Source of the DNA: Cupriavidus malaysiensis
Lineage (GTDB): Bacteria > Pseudomonadota > Gammaproteobacteria > Burkholderiales > Burkholderiaceae
Assembly: GCF_001854325.1 (NCBI RefSeq)
Contig: NZ_CP017755.1
Coordinates: 2,232,001-2,296,000 of the forward strand
DNA: 64,000 nt
Reading direction: 5' to 3'
In this document: one piece after another, positions 34,328 to 42,807 of the stretch
How the letters are laid out: each line of letters opens with the position of its first letter
Numbering within the stretch: the stretch's first letter is position 1
Notes under the pieces: generated by a model
What the model saw: only the letters and a program-made list of their open reading frames with translations
What the model was told of the DNA's origin: nothing
Database searches by the model: none
Made by a program: the position numbers and the translations under genes

Positions 34328-34354
34328 GTGAGCGGGTGAGCGGGTGAGCGGGTG
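34328..34354. repeat. Tandem 9-bp repeat (gtgagcggg)
   Basis: Three near-exact copies in the gap between the PrpD-like and upstream Bug genes; they keep the frame open but show no coding character. Confidence 0.7.
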
Positions 34355-34459
34355 CGCCGGCGAGCGCACCCGGGATTCGACGTCCGTGCCCGACCCGGGG
34401 CCGGCACGGCAGACGTGTTCCGGTCGAGCGTTGCATCGAGCGCTCGATCAAGCGGACCT

Positions 34460-35464
34460 TCAGTCGAGCGGATAGTGCTTGACCAGCTCCGCGACGTGCG
34501 CGCTGTCGCGCCGCACTTCCTCGGCGAACTCGGCCGGCGTGTTCGCCACCGGCTCGGCACCGGCGTTGGCGATCGCCTTGCGCACGTCGGCGTCCTTGAC
34601 CGCTTCGCGCAGCGCCGCGACGATGCCCTGCGTGATGGCGGGCGGCGTCCCCTTGGGCGCAAACAGGCCATACCAGGTCACCGAGCGGAACTGCGGATAG
34701 CCGGCCTCGGCCGTCGTCGGCACATCGGGCAGCGCCGCCGCACGGCGGTCGCCCTGCGTGGCCAGGATGCGCAGCGTGCCGGCCCGGTGGTGCGGCAGCG
34801 CGCTGGCGATGCTGGTGAGAGCCATGTTCACGTTGTTGGCGACCAGGTCGGTGACGATGGCGCCGGTACCTCGGTAGTTGACGATCACCAGGCGCGGCAG
34901 GCCCGCCTCGTCGGCAAGCTGCTGGCCGGACAGCCGCGCCAGGTTCTCGCCCGTGCCGAGCGAGCACTGCGGCGCGGTGCGGCAGTAGCGCACCAGCTCG
35001 CCGAAGGTCTTGACCGGCAGCCTGGCACTGACCACCACCGCGGCGGGCGACTGCGAGACAGCGCTGACCGGCTCCAGCCGGGCGAGCGGGTCGACACCCT
35101 TGAGGCTGGGCGTATAGCGCGTCGCCAGCAGGCCCGGCACCTGCAGCAGCAGCGTATAGCCGTCGGGACGGGCCTCCATCACGCGCCGCGTGCCGATCAG
35201 GCCGTCGGCGCCCGGCAGGTTCTCCACCACCACCGGCTGCCCCCACATCGCGCCGAGCTGGCGCGAGACGGCCCGGGCGGTGGCGTCGGTGCCGCCACCC
35301 GCGACATAGGGCACCACCAGGGTCACCGGACGCTGGGGCTTCCACGGCGCGGCGGGCGCCGCCTCGGCGCTCGCCAGCGCGGGCGCCGCCAGCAGGGCGG
35401 CGACGGCCGCGCCCAGGGCGAGCCGTCGCGCCGGCCGGCGCGGCTTCGGGTCTTGTATCGACAT
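34460..35464 (-). CDS. Bug/TctC-family binding protein
   Basis: 334 residues from ATG 35464, chosen for AGGAGA five bases upstream over the in-frame ATG at 35479. Signal peptide (RRLALGAAVAALLAAPALASA) then RPVTLVVPYVAGGGTDATARAVSRQLG and PGADGLIGTRRVMEARPDGYTLL. The second Bug paralogue of this operon, distinct in sequence, so it may bind a different intermediate. Extracytoplasmic carboxylate capture without a co-encoded permease. Confidence 0.9.
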   Translation of the reverse strand: MSIQDPKPRRPARRLALGAAVAALLAAPALASAEAAPAAPWKPQRPVTLVVPYVAGGGTDATARAVSRQLGAMWGQPVVVENLPGADGLIGTRRVMEARPDGYTLLLQVPGLLATRYTPSLKGVDPLARLEPVSAVSQSPAAVVVSARLPVKTFGELVRYCRTAPQCSLGTGENLARLSGQQLADEAGLPRLVIVNYRGTGAIVTDLVANNVNMALTSIASALPHHRAGTLRILATQGDRRAAALPDVPTTAEAGYPQFRSVTWYGLFAPKGTPPAITQGIVAALREAVKDADVRKAIANAGAEPVANTPAEFAEEVRRDSAHVAELVKHYPLD

Positions 35465-35507
35465 CTTGTCTCCTGTCATCGTCTTGTCGTCGGATCCTCA
35501 TGGATCC

Positions 35508-35534
35508 TGCTTGTCCTGCTTGTCCTGCTTGTCC
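35508..35534. repeat. Tandem 9-bp repeat (cctgcttgt)
   Basis: Three exact copies immediately upstream of the Bug gene start region, in the short spacer after the PEBP gene. Confidence 0.7.
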
Positions 35535-35547
35535 ATCGCGCCGCCGG

Positions 35548-36162
35548 TCAGGCTGGCGCGCCCACTGCCCGGGCCCGCCAGTCACGCTGGAACACGCCAT
35601 CGAGCCGGCCGCGCGCCATCGCATGCGCACGCAGCCACGGCCGCAGCGCATCCGCCGCCAGCCCGGGCGGCGGCGGCGCCGACAGCGCGAACAGCTGGAA
35701 CACATAGCGGTGCGGGCCGTGGCCGGGCAGCGGGCGCGGTCCGTCGTAGCCGGTGCCGCCGAGGCCGTTGCGCGCCAGGACCACGCCCTGCGGCGCGCGG
35801 CCCGGCGCCAGGGCGCCCTCGGGCAGCCCGTTCACCGCCGCCGGGCCCCAGGCCAGCGCGTGCGCGATGGCGTGCGGCAGCGGCACGTCGGGGTCTTCCA
35901 CCAGCAGCAACCAGTGGCTGGCACCGGCTGGCAATGCCCGCCAGCGCAAGTCCGGCGACAGGTTGCCGCCCACGCCCCGGCCGGCGTGGCGCAGCGCCAG
36001 GCTGGCACCGGCGGCGAAGCTGTCGCTGTGCAGCGCCAAGGCTGCCGGCAGCGCCGCCAGCACCGGGTCCGCCTGCGCCAGCGTGGCGTCGCCGGCATGG
36101 CGGCCGCGCAGCAGCAGCCCGATCCAGCGCAGTACCCAGGGATGGCGCATGTCCGCCGTCAT
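35548..36162 (-). CDS. PEBP-family (YbhB/YbcL-like) protein
   Basis: 204 residues; ATG overlaps the leuD-like stop (ATGA). The phosphatidylethanolamine-binding-protein fold is shown by NLSPDLRWRALPAGASHWLLLVEDPDVP (the D-P-D-x-P anion site) and the late GPRPLPGHGPHRYVFQLFAL. YbhB/YbcL proteins bind small anions, and their bacterial function is poorly known. Its tight coupling inside a carboxylate-degradation operon suggests an accessory role with an anionic intermediate. No signal peptide is evident, so it is cytoplasmic. Confidence 0.88.
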   Translation of the reverse strand: MTADMRHPWVLRWIGLLLRGRHAGDATLAQADPVLAALPAALALHSDSFAAGASLALRHAGRGVGGNLSPDLRWRALPAGASHWLLLVEDPDVPLPHAIAHALAWGPAAVNGLPEGALAPGRAPQGVVLARNGLGGTGYDGPRPLPGHGPHRYVFQLFALSAPPPPGLAADALRPWLRAHAMARGRLDGVFQRDWRARAVGAPA

Positions 36163-36872
36163 GGCAGGCTCCGCGCCTGCGCCTGCGCCTGCGTTGCCGG
36201 GGCTGGCGGCGGCACCTGCCCGTCCGCCCGCCCTGCCATCTGCCCTGCCATCTGCCCTGCCACCTGCCAGGCCCAGGGCCGGCGGCTGCGGTCCTGCTGC
36301 TGCCAGGCGCGGATGGCGGGATCGTCCTGCAAAGTCAGCCCGATGTCGTCCAGCCCGAGCAGCAGCGCCTGGCGCCGCAGCGCGTCGATCGGGAAGGGAC
36401 TGGCCACGCCGTCGGGCGCGGTCAGCGTGGCGGCCTCCAGGTCCACGCGCAGCGGTGCGCCGCCGGCGCACTGCGCGGCCAGGGCCTGCACGGCTTCCAG
36501 CGGCAAGCGGATCGGCAGCACACCGTTCTGGAAGCAGTTGCTGTAGAAGATGTCGCCGAAGCTCGGCGCGATCACGCAGCGCACGCCCATGCCCATCAGC
36601 GCCCACACCGCGCCCTCGCGCGACGAGCCGCAGCCGAAGTTGGGCCCGGCCAGCAGGATGGGCGCGCCGCGGAAGGCGGCCTGGTTGAGCAGGCAGCCCG
36701 GGTCCTCGCTGCCGTCCTCGCGGTAGCGCAGGGCCTCCAGCGCCCAGGGGCCGAGCTGGTCGCGCGCCAGGCTGGTCAGCCGCTCGATGCGGACGATGAC
36801 ATCGGTATCGACGTTGGCGAGCATCAGCGGCACGGCGGCGCCGCTGACCACGGTGAAAGGCTGCAGGCTCAT
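36159..36872 (-). CDS. LeuD-like hydro-lyase small subunit
   Basis: 237 residues from ATG 36872, overlapping the LeuC-like stop. The swivelling-domain signature of the aconitase superfamily is clear: NVDTDVIVRIERL near the N-terminus, then ILLAGPNFGCGSSREGAVWALMGMGVRCVIAPSFGDIFYSNCFQNGVLPI. The C-terminal 40 residues carry a Gln/Met/Ala-rich repeat (GQMAGQMAG) not usual for LeuD. It pairs with the LeuC-like protein to form a heterodimeric hydro-lyase. Because the operon also encodes a C-C lyase of the isocitrate-lyase family, a catabolic dehydratase role is more likely than leucine synthesis. Confidence 0.88.
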   Translation of the reverse strand: MSLQPFTVVSGAAVPLMLANVDTDVIVRIERLTSLARDQLGPWALEALRYREDGSEDPGCLLNQAAFRGAPILLAGPNFGCGSSREGAVWALMGMGVRCVIAPSFGDIFYSNCFQNGVLPIRLPLEAVQALAAQCAGGAPLRVDLEAATLTAPDGVASPFPIDALRRQALLLGLDDIGLTLQDDPAIRAWQQQDRSRRPWAWQVAGQMAGQMAGRADGQVPPPAPATQAQAQARSLP

Positions 36873-38266
36873 GCAAGGCTCCTGACATCGGTGATGCGGC
36901 CGGTGACGGCGGCGGCCGCGGCCATCGCCGGGCTGGCCAGGTGGGTGCGCGCCCCGGGGCCCTGGCGGCCGACGAAGTTGCGGTTGGAGGTGGATACCGA
37001 GCGCTGTCCCGGCGGCACCTGCTCGCCGTTGGCGGCCACGCACATGCTGCAGCCGGGCTCGCGCCAGCTGAAGCCGGCCGACTCGAACACCTCGCGCAGG
37101 CCTTCGGCCTCAGCCGCCGCCTTGACCGCCACCGAGCCCGGCACGACCCAGGCGGTGACGCCGGGCGCGACGCGGCGCCCGCGCAGCACCGCGGCGGCGG
37201 CGCGCAGGTCGGACAGGCGCGAGTTGGCACAGGAACCGATGAAGACCCAGTCCACCGGCGTGCCGGCGATCGGCGCGCCGGGCTCCAGTCCCATGTAGGC
37301 GAGCGCGTCGGCATAGGCCTGCGCGGCGGCGCCGGCGGCCGCCGGCACGGGGATGCGCGCGTCCACCGCGATGGCGTGCTCCGGGCTGGTGCCCCAGGTG
37401 ATGGTGGGCACGACCTCGGCCGCGTCGATGCATTCATCGCGGTCGAAGACCGCGCCGGCGTCGCTGGCCAGGGTGCGCCATGCCGCCGCCGCCTGCTCGA
37501 ACGCGGCGCCGGCCGGCGCATAGGGACGGCCGCGCAGCCAGTCGATGGTGCGCTCGTCCGGGGCGATCAGCGCGAAGCGCGCGCCCAGCTCGACCGCCAG
37601 GTTGCACAGGGTCAGCCGTGCCTCCACCTCCAGCGCGCGCACGGCGCTGCCGGCGAACTCGATGGCATGGCCGGCCCCGGCCGCCGCGCCGAAGCGGGCG
37701 ATCAGGTGCAGCGCCAGGTCCTTGGCGCTGACGCCGGGCGCCAGCGCGCCTTCGCAGCGGATACGCATGCGGCGCGGCTTCTGCAGGCGCAAGGCCTGCG
37801 TGGCCAGCGCATGCGTGCTCTCCGACGAGCCGACGCCGAAGGCCAGCGCCCCGACCCCGCCATTGGTACAGGTGTGGCTGTCGCCGCAGACCACGGTCAG
37901 GCCGGGCAGCACGATGCCGAGTTCGGGGCCGCTCACGTGCACGATGCCCTGGCCGGGCTCGCCGAGATCGAACAGTGTCACGCCGGCCGCGGCCGCGCGC
38001 TCGCGCAGCGCGCTCCACAGCCGCGCGCCGGGCAGGTAGGTGGTGCCGTCGCGCCCGGGCTGGCTGGACACCGCGTGGTCGGGCGTGGCGAAGACCAGGG
38101 CGGGGTCGTGCAGCGGCAGGCCGCGCGCCGCCACCTCGGCCAGCGCCGGCGGGCCGGACAGGTCGTGCAGCAGGTGGCGGTCAATGTGCAGCAGCGCCCA
38201 GCCGTCGCCCAGTTCGCGCACCACATGCGCATCCCAGAGCTTGTCGAACAGCGTGGCCGGGTTCAT
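36869..38266 (-). CDS. LeuC-like hydro-lyase large subunit ([4Fe-4S])
   Basis: 465 residues, close to the usual LeuC length. Cluster-binding cysteines appear in WVFIGSCANSRLSDL and EPGCSMC, and an active-site block in VVCGDSHTCTNGGVGALAFGVGSSE. The first residues MNPATLFDKLWDAHVV are typical of LeuC. Overlaps both neighbours by 4 bp (ATGA). It dehydrates or isomerises a hydroxy-dicarboxylate. The same type of enzyme is used as 2,3-dimethylmalate dehydratase together with an isocitrate-lyase-family lyase, an arrangement echoed here. Confidence 0.88.
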   Translation of the reverse strand: MNPATLFDKLWDAHVVRELGDGWALLHIDRHLLHDLSGPPALAEVAARGLPLHDPALVFATPDHAVSSQPGRDGTTYLPGARLWSALRERAAAAGVTLFDLGEPGQGIVHVSGPELGIVLPGLTVVCGDSHTCTNGGVGALAFGVGSSESTHALATQALRLQKPRRMRIRCEGALAPGVSAKDLALHLIARFGAAAGAGHAIEFAGSAVRALEVEARLTLCNLAVELGARFALIAPDERTIDWLRGRPYAPAGAAFEQAAAAWRTLASDAGAVFDRDECIDAAEVVPTITWGTSPEHAIAVDARIPVPAAAGAAAQAYADALAYMGLEPGAPIAGTPVDWVFIGSCANSRLSDLRAAAAVLRGRRVAPGVTAWVVPGSVAVKAAAEAEGLREVFESAGFSWREPGCSMCVAANGEQVPPGQRSVSTSNRNFVGRQGPGARTHLASPAMAAAAAVTGRITDVRSLA

Positions 38267-39177
38267 GCCGGCCTCGCGGCGTCGCTGCTGCCGGGGGTGG
38301 CGGGAGCAATGGCGAGCGCCGGTGCACCCGCATTGAAGCGCTGGCGCAGGGCGTCCCACTCGTCGGCGCCGAAGCGGCGGAAGGTCTGCGCCACGCCCGC
38401 CGACACCGGCGGCGCGCTGTGCGTCGCCTTCAGTTCCGCCAGCGCGCGGTCGCCCGCCTCGATCGCGGCCTTCAGCATCAGGCCCGGCAGGATGGCCAGC
38501 TTGTAGCCCATGGCCTCGGCCTCGTGCAGGTCGAAGATCGGCGTGCGTCCGCCGGGCACCACGTTGAGCAGGCAGGGGCCCTGCACGCGGGCCGGTACCG
38601 CGGCCACTTCCTCCAGCGTCTGCGCGGCTTCGACGAAGGCCATGTCGGCGCCGGCGGCGAGCGCCGCCTTGGCGCGCCAGATGGCCTCGTCCAGGCCCAG
38701 CACGGCGCGCGCGTCGGTGCGCGCGATGATGACGAAATCCGCCGTGCGGCGCGCCTGCGCCGCCGCCCGCACCAGCGAGACGAAGGCTTCGCGCGAAACC
38801 ACCTCCTTGCCGTCGAGGTGGCCGCAGCGCTTGGGCGCGACCTGGTCCTCGATATGGATGCCGGCCACGCCGCGGCTCTCGTACTCGCGCACGGTGCGCG
38901 TCACGTTCAGTTCGTTGCCGTAGCCGGTATCGGCGTCGGCGATCAGCGGGATGGCGATGGCGCGCGCCATCACCGCGGCGTTCTCCACCATCTCGCTCAG
39001 GGTCAGCAGGCCGAAATCGGGAAAGCCGCGCGCGGCCGAGGTCCCGGCTCCGGTCATGTAGGCGGCGGCGAAGCCGGCCTGCTCGATCAGGCGCGCGCCG
39101 ATGGCGTCATAGGCGCCCGGCGCGATCAGCATGCCGGGTGCCTGCAGGCGCTGGCGCAACAAGGTGGCGGGGTGCAT
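38263..39177 (-). CDS. Isocitrate lyase/PEP mutase-family C-C lyase
   Basis: 304 residues from ATG 39177 (MHPATLLRQRL). Family motifs: GAYDAIGARLIEQAGFAAAYMTG, the metal-binding ADADTGYGNELNV, HIEDQVAPKRCGH (with the K-R-C-G-H active-site loop of true lyases) and IIARTDARAV. The KRCGH loop separates it from PEP mutases and supports a 2-methylisocitrate- or dimethylmalate-type lyase. It is the first gene of the operon, behind a well-formed promoter and a GntR-type dyad. Confidence 0.88.
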   Translation of the reverse strand: MHPATLLRQRLQAPGMLIAPGAYDAIGARLIEQAGFAAAYMTGAGTSAARGFPDFGLLTLSEMVENAAVMARAIAIPLIADADTGYGNELNVTRTVREYESRGVAGIHIEDQVAPKRCGHLDGKEVVSREAFVSLVRAAAQARRTADFVIIARTDARAVLGLDEAIWRAKAALAAGADMAFVEAAQTLEEVAAVPARVQGPCLLNVVPGGRTPIFDLHEAEAMGYKLAILPGLMLKAAIEAGDRALAELKATHSAPPVSAGVAQTFRRFGADEWDALRQRFNAGAPALAIAPATPGSSDAARPA

Positions 39178-39262
39178 GGTGCGGGCGGTCTCCTCTTGCG
39201 GGTAGGCGAATGCCCCCGGGACGGGGGACCGGGGCAGCGTGTGCCTCTCGCCTGTGTTTATG

Positions 39263-39293
39263 TGTTTATATTCTAATAACAACTAACCAGCAA
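39263..39293 (-). promoter_or_regulatory. Promoter and GntR-type operator of the lyase operon
   Basis: On the minus strand TTGCTG (39288-39293), 17 bp, TATAAA (39265-39270). An imperfect dyad TGTTTAT/AATAACA (39263-39281) covers the -10, an apt site for the divergent GntR/HutC-type regulator. Confidence 0.75.
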
Positions 39294-39375
39294 GGTCAAC
39301 CGGAACCGGGCGGAGCGGCCAGGGATCCGCGCCACCCTTGTGCTATGCTCCCCGACGCCACCGATCCATCACCCC

Positions 39376-40188
39376 ATGCCCCGCAACACCGCTGACGCAA
39401 CGCCCGCCCCGCTGCCCCGCATCCCTGGTACCTCCCTGCACCGGCAGCTCTTCCTGGTGCTGCGCGACGAGATCTCGCGCGGCGTCTACGCGCAGACCGG
39501 CGCGCTGCCCAAGGAAGAGGCGATCTGCGAGCGCTTCGGCGTCTCGCGCATCACGGTAAGGCGCGCGCTGGCCGACCTCGCCGCGCTCGGGCTGGTGGAG
39601 CGGCGCCACGGCCTCGGCACCTTCGTGCGCGCCGGCACGCCGGCGGGGCGCAGCAGTCCCAGCCTGGGCATGATCGACAGCCTGCGCCGCGCGGCGCTGG
39701 AAACCGAGGTCGAGGTGCTCGAGGTGGCCCAGGCCGAGCCGCCGCCGGATATCGCCGCGCTGCTGCAGCTCGCGCCCGGCGAGCACGCCGTGCATGCCCT
39801 GCGCCTGCGCAGCCTGCAGGGCGAGCCGGTCATGCTGACCGACGCCTGGGTGCCGGCCGCGCTGGGCAAGCGGGTCTCGGCGGCAGCGCTGCGCAAGCAT
39901 GCGCTGTTCGAGATCCTGATGGCGCAAGGGGTGAAGTTCGGCCGCGTGGTGCAGGAAATCAGCGCCCAGGCTGCCGATCCCCGCTGTGCCCGCTGGCTGC
40001 GCACCGAAGTCGGCGCGCCGCTGCTGAAGCTGGTGCGCCTGCTGCACGATCCCGCGGAGCTCCCGGTGCAGCACCTGACGGTGCTGCTGTCGCCGGAACG
40101 CAGCCGCATCCTGATGGACATCCCCTCCGAGAAGATCAACACGCTGAGCGCGGGACAGATCGTCCACGATATCGGCCGGCAGGACTGA
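39376..40188 (+). CDS. GntR-family regulator, HutC/UTRA subfamily
   Basis: 270 residues from ATG 39376; an ATG at 39340 is an alternative and neither has a clear ribosome-binding site. The N-terminal winged helix (LHRQLFLVLRDEISRGVYAQTGALPKEEAICERFGVSRITVRRALADLAALGLVERRHGLGTFV) is complete. A UTRA ligand domain follows (LRLRSLQGEPVMLTDAWVPAALG, PVQHLTVLLSPERSRILMD). It is divergent from the isocitrate-lyase-like operon and presumably represses it until its carboxylate ligand binds. Confidence 0.9.
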   Translation: MPRNTADATPAPLPRIPGTSLHRQLFLVLRDEISRGVYAQTGALPKEEAICERFGVSRITVRRALADLAALGLVERRHGLGTFVRAGTPAGRSSPSLGMIDSLRRAALETEVEVLEVAQAEPPPDIAALLQLAPGEHAVHALRLRSLQGEPVMLTDAWVPAALGKRVSAAALRKHALFEILMAQGVKFGRVVQEISAQAADPRCARWLRTEVGAPLLKLVRLLHDPAELPVQHLTVLLSPERSRILMDIPSEKINTLSAGQIVHDIGRQD

Positions 40189-40261
40189 GTGCGCGGCGCG
40201 GCCGGCGCGGGCACCAGGGCGTTGGGCCAGGTCCTATCGTCCAGCGGGGAAATTTCCCATA

Positions 40262-40281
40262 TACTGTATATTCATACAGTC
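40262..40281 (+). promoter_or_regulatory. LexA (SOS) box of dinB
   Basis: TACTGTATATTCATACAGTC: CTGT-N8-ACAG core with AT-rich centre, about 65 bp upstream of the dinB ATG. It is nearly identical over 19 bases to the LexA box at 61598. Confidence 0.93.
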
Positions 40282-40343
40282 AATTGGAAGCCGTGGCCGC
40301 ATGCTGCCACGCACCCCTCCGCCCGCCTCGCCGCCCAGCCGTC

Positions 40344-41516
40344 ATGCTGTCCGCCACCCGCCGCATCGCCCACCTCGACATGGACGCCTTCTACGCGTCG
40401 GTCGAGCTGCTGCGCTACCCCGAACTGCGCGGCCAGCCGGTGGTGATCGGCGGCGGGCGCAATGCCGTGCCGGAGGTGCTGGCCGACGGCAGCCGCCGCT
40501 TCGCGCGCCTGCGCGACTACGTCGGACGGGGCGTGGTCACTACCTCGACCTACGAAGCGCGCGCCTTCGGCGTGTTCTCCGCCATGGGTATGATGAAGGC
40601 CGCCCAGCTCGCCCCGGACGCGATCCTGCTGCCGACCGACTTCGAGGCCTACCGCCACTACTCGCGCTTGTTCAAGGCGGCGGTGGCGCGCTTCACCGAC
40701 CAGATCGAGGACCGCGGCATCGACGAGATCTACATCGACCTGAGCGCGGTGCAGGGCGAGGCCGCCGAGGTTGCCGGGCGCATCAAGCAGGCCGTGCGCG
40801 AAGCCACCGGCCTGAGCTGCTCGATCTGCGTGGCGCCGAACAAGCTGCTGGCCAAGATCGGCTCCGAGCTGGACAAGCCGGACGGACTGACGCTGCTGCG
40901 CATGGAAGACGTGCCGCTGCGCATCTGGCCGCTGCCGGTACGCAAGGTCAACGGCATCGGGCCCAAGGCGAGCGAGAAGCTGGCCGCGCTGGGCATCGGC
41001 ACCGTGGGCGAGCTGGCGCGCGCCGACCTGGGGCTGCTGCAGGAGCATTTCGGCCGCAGCTACACCGCCTGGCTGGCGCAGACGGCGCAGGGCTTCGACG
41101 AGCGGGCCGTGGTGGTCAGTTCCGAGCCCAAGTCAATCAGCCGCGAGACCACCTTCGAACGCGACCTGCACCCGCGCCGCGACCGCCCGCTGCTGTCGGA
41201 AGCCTTCACGGGGCTATGCCTGCGCGTGGCGGACGACCTGCGGCGCAAGGGCTATGTCGGGCGCACCATCGGCATCAAGCTGCGCTATGACGATTTCCGC
41301 ACGGTGACGCGCGACCTGACCCTGCCGGAGCCCTCGGCCGACGGCGCGGCCATTCGCCGCGCGGCCACCGAATGCCTGCGCCGCGTGCCGCTCGACCGCA
41401 AGCTGCGGCTGCTGGGCGTGCGCGTCAGCGCGCTGCTGCCGGTGGAGGAAGCGGCGGGGCTGGCAGCGCTGCCGATCCAGGCCGAACTGCCGTTCGACGC
41501 GGCGGACGGCGGCTGA
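40344..41516 (+). CDS. dinB: DNA polymerase IV (Y-family translesion polymerase)
   Basis: 390 residues from ATG 40344 (MLSATRRIAHLD); the upstream 20 codons in frame overlap the promoter. Catalytic carboxylates are in IAHLDMDAFYASVE and IDEIYIDLS. A helix-hairpin-helix region follows (VNGIGPKASEKLAALGIGTVGELA), then the little finger (SISRETTFERDL) and a C-terminal clamp-binding-like QAELPFD, a beta-clamp motif of the QxxLPF type. It copies past damaged template bases. A strong LexA box directly upstream makes it SOS-inducible. Monocistronic. Confidence 0.93.
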   Translation: MLSATRRIAHLDMDAFYASVELLRYPELRGQPVVIGGGRNAVPEVLADGSRRFARLRDYVGRGVVTTSTYEARAFGVFSAMGMMKAAQLAPDAILLPTDFEAYRHYSRLFKAAVARFTDQIEDRGIDEIYIDLSAVQGEAAEVAGRIKQAVREATGLSCSICVAPNKLLAKIGSELDKPDGLTLLRMEDVPLRIWPLPVRKVNGIGPKASEKLAALGIGTVGELARADLGLLQEHFGRSYTAWLAQTAQGFDERAVVVSSEPKSISRETTFERDLHPRRDRPLLSEAFTGLCLRVADDLRRKGYVGRTIGIKLRYDDFRTVTRDLTLPEPSADGAAIRRAATECLRRVPLDRKLRLLGVRVSALLPVEEAAGLAALPIQAELPFDAADGG

Positions 41517-41602
41517 GCCGGGCCGGCGCACGGCCATGTACGCCACGGGCCGGCCGCACACCCCGGCCTTTCTCCCCTCTGCCTTTCTCCCCTGGCCGCC
41601 GC

Positions 41603-42538
41603 TCAACGCGGGGCGCGCAAACGGGCATCCAGGAAGTCGATCAGCGCCCTGACCTTGGGCGGCAGGAAGCGGTTGGGCGGATGCAGCAGCCAGACCGTGC
41701 CCACGTAGGCGCGCGCCTCCAGGGTCCAGTCGGCCAGCACGCGCACCACCTCGCCCCGCTGCAGCGCCTGCGCGGCGGCGAAGTCCGGCAGGCTGGCGAT
41801 GCCCAGTCCCTGCTGCGCCGCCTCCAGCCGCGCGCTGGCGTGATTGGCGGCATAGCGCCCGCGCACCTCCACGCTCACCGGCGCCGCCGCCTCGGCCGGC
41901 GCCGTGCGGCGGAAGCGCCAGCGCTTGTCATCGGCCGTCTCGCCCAGGAACAGGCAGTCGTGCGCGGCCAGCTCGCGCGGATGGCGCGGCTCGCCGCGCG
42001 CGGCGAGATAGGCGCGCGATGCGCACAGCACCCACTCGACGCGGCCCAGGCGCCGGCCGGCCAGGCCGGGTGGCGGCTGGTCGGTCAGGCGGATCACCAG
42101 GTCGAGGTCGTCGTCGAGCGGATCCAGCGTGGCATCGGAAAACACCAGCCGCAGGTCCACATCGGGACAGGCGCGCAGGAAATCCGGCACCAGCGGATGG
42201 ATCACGGTCTTGGCGTAGGCGGTCGGCGCGCTCAGGCTGACGCGCCCGGCCGGCCGCGCCGCCAGGGCGCCGGCCGCATCGACGGCGCCGGCCGCCGCGC
42301 CGACCAGCTCGCGGCAGTGGCGGTAGACCTGCTCGCCCGAGGCGGTGACACGCACCTTGCGTGTCGAGCGCTCCAGCAGGCGCGTGGCCAGCGCATCTTC
42401 CAGCCGCTTGATCTGCCGGCTGACCGTCGACGGCGTGGTGCCGAGCTGGCGCGCCGCCAGCGAGAAATTGCCGGCATCGACCACGCGGGCGAACACGGCC
42501 ATGTCGGGCAGCAGCGCAAACAGCTCGTTGGGGTTCAT
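41603..42538 (-). CDS. LysR-family transcriptional regulator
   Basis: 311 residues from ATG 42538, AAGGAACC upstream. HTH: MAVFARVVDAGNFSLAARQLGTTPSTVSRQIKRLEDALATRLLERSTRKV. The effector domain has the PBP-like VSLSAPTAYAKTVIHPLVPDFL and GLGIASLPDFAA. It is divergent from an EamA-type exporter gene and is its likely regulator. Confidence 0.93.
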   Translation of the reverse strand: MNPNELFALLPDMAVFARVVDAGNFSLAARQLGTTPSTVSRQIKRLEDALATRLLERSTRKVRVTASGEQVYRHCRELVGAAAGAVDAAGALAARPAGRVSLSAPTAYAKTVIHPLVPDFLRACPDVDLRLVFSDATLDPLDDDLDLVIRLTDQPPPGLAGRRLGRVEWVLCASRAYLAARGEPRHPRELAAHDCLFLGETADDKRWRFRRTAPAEAAAPVSVEVRGRYAANHASARLEAAQQGLGIASLPDFAAAQALQRGEVVRVLADWTLEARAYVGTVWLLHPPNRFLPPKVRALIDFLDARLRAPR

Positions 42539-42564
42539 TGCGGGTTCCTTGGCGGATTCTTTGC

Positions 42565-42610
42565 CGCTGTATGCGCCGATGCGTGCGCCGATGCATGCGT
42601 CGATGCGCTT
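42565..42610. repeat. Degenerate tandem gcgccgatgc repeats
   Basis: Four or more imperfect copies (gcgccgatgcgt, gcgccgatgcat, gcgtcgatgcgc) lie in the LysR/EamA divergent promoter region. Confidence 0.55.
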
Positions 42611-42807
42611 TCCAGGGACGCGCGCGCGCCGGCAGGGCGGGCCGATCTGTGCGAGACAGGCATAAAAGATTTGCACCACGACCGGATTATCACCATCGAT
42701 GCAATACAAGACAATGCTCTCCGTCCGCCCGCCTGCGCACCCGGCGGCCGGCCACGTTCCCGCGCCATCGCGCGTCCTCCGATCCTGCCCTATCCGTCCT
42801 GCCTGCC

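Noticed and set aside
31833..35705. A single 1290-codon minus-strand open frame
   Set aside because: It merges one real Bug gene with antisense or out-of-frame stretches of the PrpD-like and second Bug genes; the Arg/Ala-rich N-terminal two thirds have no family features.
36159..38266. Biosynthetic leuCD of leucine synthesis
   Set aside because: No leuB or leuA nearby; the genes are coupled to a catabolic-type lyase, a PrpD-like protein and Bug receptors under a GntR regulator.
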